From: Sphingobacterium haloxyli
Lineage (GTDB): Bacteria > Bacteroidota > Bacteroidia > Sphingobacteriales > Sphingobacteriaceae
Length of the DNA stretch: 64,000 nucleotides
NCBI RefSeq assembly: GCF_002980525.1
Contig: NZ_PVBQ01000015.1
Coordinates: 46,893-110,892, forward strand
Direction of reading: 5' to 3'
Below are positions 57,756 to 64,000 of this stretch, one piece after another. Numbering within the stretch: the stretch's first letter is position 1; each line of letters begins with the position of its first letter. Under the pieces are notes generated by a model, which was not told the DNA's origin, made no database searches, and saw only the letters and a program-made list of their open reading frames with translations. Both the position numbers and the translations under genes were made by a program.

Positions 57756-59303
57756 TTAAATTTCACCAGCAGCACGAAGAATCTGTTCGGCTTCGCTGTC
57801 TTCATATTTTAGGATCAACCTCCCCAACCTGTCCTTCAAGGCGTCCAGTACGGAACTGTAATCCGGATCATCAATAATATTCGATAATTCGTTTGGATCC
57901 TGCTGTAAATCGAAAAGCTCCCAATTGTTCAATTCACCATAAAATCTAACCAATTTATATCGGTCTGTACGAATACCGAAATGAGGATGAACACGATGAG
58001 GTTGTGGGAACTCGTAATAGTGATAATATCCAGCATCTCGCCATTGTATACTATCTCGACTGTTGATCAGCAAAGGTAAAAATGAGTTACCTTGGACGTC
58101 ATCGGGAATGCCTGCACCGGCCAAATCTAACATAGTTGGTGCCCAATCAATATTCAGCACAAGATCTTGAAGTTCTGATCCTGGTTTTACAACTCCGGGA
58201 TATCGGAGGACAAAAGGCGTTTTCAACGATTCTTCGTAAATAAAGCGTTTGTCAAACCATCCATGCTCCCCTAAATAAAACCCCTGATCCGAAGCATATA
58301 TAACTACAGTGTTATCGGCTAAACCACTTTCATCCAAATAATCTAATAATTCACCTATATTTCGGTCTAACGATCGTGCGGTAGAAAGATAATCTTTTAG
58401 ATAGCGTTGATACTTCCACTCGACCAATTCCTTCCCTTGTAATTTCTTATCTTTAAATTCCCTCGATATTCCCCCATAGTAATCCGACAACGCCTTTGCT
58501 TGTTCAGACGTATATCGGCCTTTGAATACCTGTTCTACCTTCAAGTCCTGTCGTAATACCATGGTTTTGTCAATGGTCATGTCTTGATCCTTAGCAGCTG
58601 CTCTACCCGTATAATCGTCGTAAAACGTCTCCGGAATAGGAAAATCTATGCTATCAAAAGCACCTAGATCTCGGATGTCAGGCATCCATTCGCGATGCGT
58701 AGCTTTGTGGCCTACGACCAAAAAGAAAGGTTTATCGGCATCTTGCTGGTCAATAAAGTCCCTAGCGAAAGAGGTGATGATATCTGTTACATAACCTTCA
58801 TGCCTCACAGTGTCGCCGTTGTGATGGATAAAATCCGGATTATAGTAATGTCCTTGCCCGGGTAGTATCTTAAAATAATTCAACGCTTGGGTAGGCAATG
58901 TTCCCAAATGCCACTTACCAACCCAAGCCGTATTATAACCGGCCTGTTGCAACTCCCTCGTGAAAAGCGTCTGGTTCAGATCAAAACTATTTTCGTTTGC
59001 CTTAAAACCGTTTTTATGACTGTACTTTCCAGTCAGTAAGGTCGCCCGACTAGGTCCACAGATACTGTTTGTCACCAGTTGATTTCTGAGGATCACCCCT
59101 TCGTTGGCCAACCGATCAATATTCGGCGTTTGCGTCAGCGTACTTCCATACGCGCTGATCGCCTGGTACGCATGATCATCCGAAAAAATGAATATGATAT
59201 TCGGTCGTTTCCGTTTAACCAAATCCAACTGTTGACCGAAGGTATTTAACGACACACTCAATAATAATCCAGTAAAAATGCAGCTAATTATTTTTCTGTT
59301 CAT
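57756..59303 (-). CDS. Type I sulfatase, secreted
   Basis: 515 residues. Signal peptide (ends NTFGQ), metal-site IIFIFSDDHAYQAISAYGS near 36, and the formylglycine signature SICGPSRATLLTGKYSHKNG (C-x-P-S-R) near residue 82, where Cys is modified to the active formylglycine by an anaerobic or FGE maturase not in this window. GKWHLG and HLG-type segments follow as expected. It hydrolyses sulfate esters, likely of a glycan. It lies 93 bases upstream of the sigma gene, same strand, but the sigma gene has its own promoter, so co-regulation is possible, not certain. Confidence 0.92.
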   Translation of the reverse strand: MNRKIISCIFTGLLLSVSLNTFGQQLDLVKRKRPNIIFIFSDDHAYQAISAYGSTLTQTPNIDRLANEGVILRNQLVTNSICGPSRATLLTGKYSHKNGFKANENSFDLNQTLFTRELQQAGYNTAWVGKWHLGTLPTQALNYFKILPGQGHYYNPDFIHHNGDTVRHEGYVTDIITSFARDFIDQQDADKPFFLVVGHKATHREWMPDIRDLGAFDSIDFPIPETFYDDYTGRAAAKDQDMTIDKTMVLRQDLKVEQVFKGRYTSEQAKALSDYYGGISREFKDKKLQGKELVEWKYQRYLKDYLSTARSLDRNIGELLDYLDESGLADNTVVIYASDQGFYLGEHGWFDKRFIYEESLKTPFVLRYPGVVKPGSELQDLVLNIDWAPTMLDLAGAGIPDDVQGNSFLPLLINSRDSIQWRDAGYYHYYEFPQPHRVHPHFGIRTDRYKLVRFYGELNNWELFDLQQDPNELSNIIDDPDYSSVLDALKDRLGRLILKYEDSEAEQILRAAGEI

Positions 59304-59472
59304 AATCGTAAAAGCAAAGTTTTAAGTCCTATTTACACAGCTCGTCCCAAAAACTCCCGGCCATGTTCTTTTTTTTAGGATATGGTCTCATAAAGTAACG
59401 TTATCCCCAAACGAAGATAATGATATTTTAGATTGATATCCCCCGACATTTCGGTAGTTTCAACAATGTTAT

Positions 59473-59480
59473 TACTTTTG
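59473..59480 (+). promoter_or_regulatory. TAnnTTTG -7 element for histidine kinase gene
   Basis: TACTTTTG lies 41 bases before ATG 59522 in the divergent region between sulfatase and kinase genes (59304-59521). Confidence 0.45.
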
Positions 59481-59521
59481 TTGATAACACTGCATACATT
59501 TTGAGTTATTTTTTCTAGCAC

Positions 59522-61273
59522 ATGCGCGCCCATAGCTTTCGTTTATGTTTCCTAAAATTAGGATGTTTCCTGTTGTGTATATATGTACAGACCGCCGTTG
59601 GACAACATCAGAGCATAGCGGAATCTATTGACAGTGCAGACCTGTTGCTCCGGAAAGGCCTAGTTGAGGAAAGTAAATCGATCTATAACAGCGTGCTGTC
59701 TCGAGCTAAAATCGATAATATGCCAGATACCTTACAATTAAAAGCGCATCTCGGTATTGCCCGTGCCCGACATATGAATCAACAATTAGACAGCTCGCTG
59801 CAATCTTACCTAAAAGCATTGCAGCTGGCTAAGTCGACCAGAACGCCATCATTCCAGGCAGACGCATACATGGGAATAGGTGTACTACAAGCACATGCCA
59901 AAAACTTTCCTAAGGCAATACAATACTTAAAACAAGCCGATAGCCTCGAAACAGCACCTTCGGTTAAGAAGCTACAGATCAGAGTCAATTTAGCCAATTC
60001 CCTTACGGATGCCGACAGGGATAAAGAAGCTCTTCCATATTTACAAGCCTCACTACAAACCGCCCGTATCCTAAATCAAGAACCAGTACAAGCCATTGTT
60101 CATACCAACCTTGGCAACCTGTTTATTAAAGCGAGAGATTGGCAGGCGGCCATTAACCATAGTATGGAGAGTATTCGAATTAGCGAAAAATTGCAGCAGC
60201 CTCCCTCCGTCGTGGCCCATAACAACTTGGGATATGCACTGACACAGTCCGGAGCGCTAGACGAGGGTAAGAAGGCCTATTTACGGGCGCTTGCCGCCGC
60301 TCAAGGCACACAACGGCAACAGGTACTCAAAAATCTAAAGGAACTTTTACTATTGCAGAATGATCACCGCGCAGCCTTGCAATACTTCGAGAAATACGAC
60401 CAACTCAAGGACTCATTACAGCAGCAAGAAGTAGCGCAGCGAATTGCCGAGATAACAGAGACTTATGAAAGTGCAGAAAAAACCCGGCAGATCCAGTCAC
60501 TGCAGCTGGAAAACAAGACCAAGAGACAACAGCTCATCCTCGTTATCATTGGAAGCGTATTCCTTATCCTGTTGATCGGTCTAGCGACTTACCTTTATCT
60601 TAAAACCGAACAGGCAAAGCGAGAACTAAGCCACACAAAGACAAGAAATCGGTTGTTGCTCGCGCAGTTGAATCCCCATTTTATATTCAATTCGCTGCAG
60701 CATGTGCAACACTACCTCTACAAAAATGACAAAGAAACCTCCATGGCATATTTAAGCCACTTCGCGCGTCTCATCCGATCGACCCTAACACATTCGGATA
60801 GCGATTGGATTTCTCTTGAGGAAGAGATCGAGTTATTGAGAAATTATCTTTATCTACAACGTTTGGCCTCGCACAAACCTTTTCACTATAATTTGCATGT
60901 CGATCCCGAAGTAGATTTTTCCATCATACAGCTTCCGCCGATGCTCCTTCAACCCGTTGTCGAGAATGCGATTAATCATGGTGTCACCGATCAGACCGAC
61001 GCCAATATCGAGATCAGTATCCATTTAGCACAGCAAAAACTGGTCATCAGTATATCCGATAACGGAAAGGGCATATCGACGACCCTACCAGACCGTTCCA
61101 ACAATCTACACAAATCCATGGGCTCGCAGCTCGTTAACAAAAGAATCAGCGAAATCAACAAACAGTTCCCTAAATTCATACATTTACATATAGAAGAAGC
61201 AAATCTTGATAAAACCTACCCTGGTACATGCGTTCAATTTACATTTGATTTCAGACAAATCTCAACACATTAA
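59522..61273 (+). CDS. TPR-containing LytS-type sensor histidine kinase
   Basis: 583 residues. Signal-like N-terminus, about five to seven TPR repeats in the periplasmic part (about 35-310: e.g. ADAYMGIGVLQAHAKNFPKAIQYLKQADSL), a coiled coil, one membrane helix (LILVIIGSVFLILLIGLATYLYL, near 340), then His_kinase domain with LNPHFIFNSLQHVQHYLY (phospho-acceptor His) and an ATPase domain with QPVVENAINHG and ISDNGKGI. It phosphorylates the LytTR regulator encoded two bases downstream. The sensed signal is unknown. Confidence 0.93.
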   Translation: MRAHSFRLCFLKLGCFLLCIYVQTAVGQHQSIAESIDSADLLLRKGLVEESKSIYNSVLSRAKIDNMPDTLQLKAHLGIARARHMNQQLDSSLQSYLKALQLAKSTRTPSFQADAYMGIGVLQAHAKNFPKAIQYLKQADSLETAPSVKKLQIRVNLANSLTDADRDKEALPYLQASLQTARILNQEPVQAIVHTNLGNLFIKARDWQAAINHSMESIRISEKLQQPPSVVAHNNLGYALTQSGALDEGKKAYLRALAAAQGTQRQQVLKNLKELLLLQNDHRAALQYFEKYDQLKDSLQQQEVAQRIAEITETYESAEKTRQIQSLQLENKTKRQQLILVIIGSVFLILLIGLATYLYLKTEQAKRELSHTKTRNRLLLAQLNPHFIFNSLQHVQHYLYKNDKETSMAYLSHFARLIRSTLTHSDSDWISLEEEIELLRNYLYLQRLASHKPFHYNLHVDPEVDFSIIQLPPMLLQPVVENAINHGVTDQTDANIEISIHLAQQKLVISISDNGKGISTTLPDRSNNLHKSMGSQLVNKRISEINKQFPKFIHLHIEEANLDKTYPGTCVQFTFDFRQISTH

Positions 61274-61275
61274 CG

Positions 61276-62037
61276 ATGAAACCGAACATGACCTGTCTGC
61301 TTCTAGAAGATGATTACTTCACCATGGCGATGATGAAAGATATTATCTCGAATATGTATCCGAAAATCAACATGATTCCCTGCTATCAGATTGCAGAGGC
61401 TGAGCGGCACCTTCTTTCTACGAAAATTGACTTTTGCATCTTGGACATCAATCTTCCGGATGGGAATTCTTTTGACTGGCTACAACGTGTTTCCGACGGA
61501 ACGTCCCATCCGTTCCGGATCATCTTTATAACCGCCTATTCGGCGTTTGCCGCCAAAGCATTCCGCTTCAATGCGTTAGATTTTGTGGTCAAACCCTTTT
61601 CGCCGGCAGACCTCCAAACCGCAATCGACCGTGTGCTGCAATCGATCAACGATGAATTTCGAAAAATTGAACTAGAACAGGCATTGCAAAACCTAGGTCA
61701 GAAAGATATTGTGGCACAGCGCCTAGTGCTCAAAAGCCAAAAAACAATCCATATTTTATCTCTTGGTGAGATTCTATACCTGTCCGCAGACAACAACTAT
61801 TGCAACTTTCATTTAACCGATGGCAGAATACTCCTGATTTCGTATCCATTAAAATACTACCATGACAGGCTAAATGACTTCGGTTTCGTACGTATTCACC
61901 AAAGCTACCTGGTGAACCAGCTATATATCACATCATTCACAAAGAAGACCAACCAACTCGTTATGCGAAATCAGGAAACTTTACCCGTAGCACAAAGCCG
62001 CCGCGCAGAAATCATCAGGTACCTAGGTCGGCCCTAG
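61276..62037 (+). CDS. LytTR-type response regulator
   Basis: 253 residues. Receiver domain with LLLEDDYF (acidic pocket), phospho-acceptor Asp in FCILDINLPDG near residue 58 and KPFSPADL near 113; LytTR DNA-binding domain in the C-terminal 100 residues (ILYLSADNNYCNFHLTDGRILLISYPLKYYHDRL, FVRIHQSYLVN, LPVAQSRRAEI). It starts two bases after the kinase stop codon, so the pair is co-transcribed. The target genes cannot be read from the sequence; the neighbouring secreted protein is a candidate. Confidence 0.94.
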   Translation: MKPNMTCLLLEDDYFTMAMMKDIISNMYPKINMIPCYQIAEAERHLLSTKIDFCILDINLPDGNSFDWLQRVSDGTSHPFRIIFITAYSAFAAKAFRFNALDFVVKPFSPADLQTAIDRVLQSINDEFRKIELEQALQNLGQKDIVAQRLVLKSQKTIHILSLGEILYLSADNNYCNFHLTDGRILLISYPLKYYHDRLNDFGFVRIHQSYLVNQLYITSFTKKTNQLVMRNQETLPVAQSRRAEIIRYLGRP

Positions 62038-62141
62038 GAGGTATAAATCCTCAAAACCTACGGGCGAATCCTCAAGTACTATCCACCGCAGTCGCTTTTC
62101 TTTCTAGATAACCCTACATTAGCTACCCTAAAGAAAAATGT

Positions 62142-62957
62142 ATGAAAAAGGTTGCTATTTTAATCGCTATGTTAGGTATTACACTAGTTAGCCACGCACA
62201 ACTTTTGAAGAAGGTACAGCGTAAGATGGAAAATAAGATTGAAAAGTCGGTTGACGACCTCTTAAATAGTAAAGATCAGGGACAACAACCAAAAGCCGGA
62301 AATAGCGAGATAGCAAACACTTCCGGAACATTTGAAATACTGACTAAATCGGAGCCGTTCTTACCGGGTAACATCCTCATCTTCGAAGATCGTCTAGATG
62401 ATGATATTCCTGGCCGTATGGCAAAATATTGGCAAACGAACAGTACCGGCTCCGTAGTAGAAATAAGCGGTGCTAACGGAAAATGGCTAAAATTAGCTGA
62501 CCAGGCTTCGTACCAGCTAGACACTTTATTACAGCTACCTCAAAAGTTCACGCTTGAGTTTGATTTGCTGACACGCGCAAATCAAGCCTCTGATTTGCGG
62601 TCAATAGATTTTGGATTTTCCAAGAACAACAGTACACGAAAGTATATCTACGGAACGTCGAACGAAACAAATGTGTACACCAGTTTACAATACTATTACG
62701 AAACCATCAATACAACCAGTAATAATAACAATAATAATAGCAGGATTGAGTTTCCACTGAGTAATTATGCTAACGCAATCATGCATGTATCGGTGTCCGT
62801 TGACGGAAACCGTATGCAAGTCTATATCGACGAACATAAAGTGCTAGACGCCACCGTATTGGACCCTAGCGCACCCAAGCACTTTTTCATATCCACGGAA
62901 AAATACCGAAATAATGCTGTCGCCCTGATTAGTAATTTGCGTATTTATGGATTTTAA
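62142..62957 (+). CDS. Secreted hypothetical protein with LamG-like domain
   Basis: 271 residues. Signal peptide (MKKVAILIAMLGITLVSHAQ), a Lys-rich helix (LLKKVQRKMENKIEKSVDDLL), then a beta-rich region resembling concanavalin-like domains (KWLKLADQASYQLDTLLQLPQKFTLEFDLLTR, VSVSVDGNRMQVYIDEHKVLDA). It resembles the N-terminal part of OmpA-type proteins of Bacteroidota but ends before any OmpA domain. It contains a Asn run (about residues 190-200). It lies downstream of the two-component pair and its stop overlaps the TonB receptor remnant by four bases. Confidence 0.72.
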   Translation: MKKVAILIAMLGITLVSHAQLLKKVQRKMENKIEKSVDDLLNSKDQGQQPKAGNSEIANTSGTFEILTKSEPFLPGNILIFEDRLDDDIPGRMAKYWQTNSTGSVVEISGANGKWLKLADQASYQLDTLLQLPQKFTLEFDLLTRANQASDLRSIDFGFSKNNSTRKYIYGTSNETNVYTSLQYYYETINTTSNNNNNNSRIEFPLSNYANAIMHVSVSVDGNRMQVYIDEHKVLDATVLDPSAPKHFFISTEKYRNNAVALISNLRIYGF

Positions 62958-63874
62958 AATCGATAAGCAATACTTCCGAGAATATTCCGCGACATCATAG
63001 GATTTACCGTAGACCATCCTTTATAATACGTTCTATCAGTCAAATTATTAGCTTTCACTGCCAGCTCATAATTCCTATAGGTATAAGATAGACTCGCATT
63101 GACCAATGTATAAGCAGGAATTGTAAACGCACCCGTGGGTACGCTATTGGTGACCAAATTCTCACTCGCGTGGTTAACTCCCGCGCCGATACCAACGCCG
63201 TTCAAAAAGCCTCGGTGTGCGGTGTAGCTAGCCCAAACATTGAACAAGTTCTTGGGTCCGGCTTCCGTTGGACGCAGGCTATTTACATTCGCATCAGCTT
63301 TGGTCAATTTACTGCTATTGTTGCTATAGCTAAGAATGATATCCAATCCTTCCATCGGAGCGGCGGTCAAATCAAATTCAACACCCCGGCTCAACCTCGT
63401 ACCGTCCTGTACCGTAATGTTATAGAATTGCCCGTCACGTTCAATAGATTCTGGCCTTGTTATATTACTAACGGAAATATCATAGTAGCTTGCAGTCAGC
63501 ACCATAAGGTTATTAAATAGATTCAGCTTAACACCGGCTTCCCATTGTTCCGCCTGTTGAGGCTTAAAGTCGCCCGAAATGTCTGGCAGCGGTTGTACGA
63601 TAGGTGCTACATTCTTAAATCCGTTCTGATAATTTCCGAAGAATGACATCCGATCTTTCACAAACTCATATACGAGCCCGACCCTAGGCGAAAACGCCGT
63701 CTGGCTGTATGCCCCGCGTGTGGTGTCGGCATCAAAATCATAGGTTCCCTTATTATCAAAATAATCCATACGCAACGCTAAGTGTACATGCAGCGATGGT
63801 GTTACATCTAGCACATTGGACACATATGCTCCCAAAACCCCATTGCGGCTACGGTTATTTGTTTCCGCACCATT
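62954..63874 (-). pseudogene. TonB-dependent siderophore-type receptor, 3' part only, cut by IS end
   Basis: About 305 C-terminal residues of an outer membrane barrel. GVYVSN-like GAYVSNVLDVTPSLHVHLALRMDYFDN, FSPRVGLVYEFVKDRMSFFGNYQNGFKNVAP, QAEQWEAGVKLNLFNNLMVLTASYYDISVSNI and the final RNILGSIAYRF match FhuA/FpvA-type siderophore receptors. The frame continues upstream as GAETNNRSRNG and then meets a stop (TGA) in the sequence at 63875-63890, which looks like the end of an insertion sequence. Signal peptide, plug and most strands are missing here. Confidence 0.75.
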
Positions 63875-64000
63875 GAGGCCGTCTCAAAAATAACTGAGGC
63901 GGCTTTTTCATTTTTGGAGGTTTCCCAATATTTTTATCGAAGGTTTTCTGTTTTTCTGATTCTGTAATGGTTTTGGGAAGACCGGAAGGCATGTTCTGTT
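63875..64000. mobile_element. Probable end of an insertion sequence (rest outside window)
   Basis: The block GAGGCCGTCTCAAAAATAAC has the look of the terminal inverted repeat of Bacteroidota IS elements (GAGGCxGTCTCAAAA type). It breaks the reading frame of the TonB receptor at this point. The remaining sequence to the window end is AT-rich with no clear coding assignment; three short minus-strand frames are open but none was recognised as a transposase. Family assignment (for example IS1182) is a guess. Confidence 0.5.
63878..63908 (+). terminator. Terminator hairpin at the IS end
   Basis: GCCGTCTCA pairs with TGAGGCGGC around an eight-base loop and is followed by TTTTT on the plus strand. 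It would block transcription entering the element from the receptor side. Confidence 0.6.

Noticed and set aside
40790..59303. Reading the SusCD region as an ordinary polysaccharide utilisation locus
   Set aside because: No glycoside hydrolase, polysaccharide lyase or carbohydrate esterase is present. The enzymes are phosphatases plus one sulfatase, so a sugar locus was not assumed.
62695..62745. AAT/AAC-rich run in the secreted hypothetical gene, considered as a microsatellite or phase-variable tract
   Set aside because: It encodes an Asn run in frame; triplet changes would not shift the frame, and the repeat is imperfect.
63170..63520. 116-codon plus-strand frame in the receptor remnant
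   Set aside because: It is antisense to clear TonB barrel coding sequence and shows no family pattern.

Overview
The window looks like a chromosomal segment of a Bacteroidota bacterium, most likely Sphingobacteriaceae (Sphingobacterium/Pedobacter/Olivibacter-like). Reasons: three ECF sigma–FecR modules with TonB-dependent (SusC/RagA or related) receptors, two SusD/RagB lipoproteins, a tmRNA with a GEENYALAA tag, an archaeal/eukaryal-type ProS, and repeated TAnnTTTG (Bacteroidota -7 type) elements in front of start codons. No tRNA, rRNA or CRISPR array was seen.

Layout. 1-3.1 kb: end of a YceI protein, a small acidic protein, a metallophosphatase, tmRNA (minus strand) and a Lys/Ala/Thr-rich histone-H1-like protein. 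3.2-5.3 kb: isochorismatase-like hydrolase and MBL-fold hydrolase. 5.3-11.4 kb: thiamine operon thiS-C-E'-E-G-H-F on the minus strand behind a TPP riboswitch, without thiD. 11.4-20.4 kb: SNF2 helicase with SWIM zinc finger, MFS and MATE exporters, LLM oxidoreductase, ProS. 20.5-25.9 kb: low-complexity lipoprotein, FadL-type outer-membrane protein, S41 protease, two minus-strand hypotheticals. 26-33 kb: ECF sigma, FecR, STN-type TonB receptor and a secreted lipoprotein. 33-40.6 kb: housekeeping genes (pyrD, ABC-F ATPase, FemAB-type transferase, phosphoesterase, SDR, alpha/beta hydrolase).

40.7-57.7 kb is the most striking region. Two complete sigma–FecR–SusC–SusD modules face each other and converge on one bidirectional terminator. 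Each ends in a secreted phosphatase: a calcineurin-like phosphoesterase on the plus strand and a GDPD–alkaline phosphatase fusion on the minus strand. I infer a two-armed outer-membrane system for organic phosphate esters or diesters. A sulfatase gene lies just upstream of the minus-strand sigma gene.

59.5-64 kb: a TPR/LytS-type histidine kinase with a LytTR regulator, a secreted hypothetical, and the 3' part of a TonB siderophore-type receptor cut off by what looks like the end of an insertion sequence.

All function calls rest on reading motifs by eye; no database search was run. Start codons were moved where a TAnnTTTG element overlaps or immediately precedes the longest reading frame.
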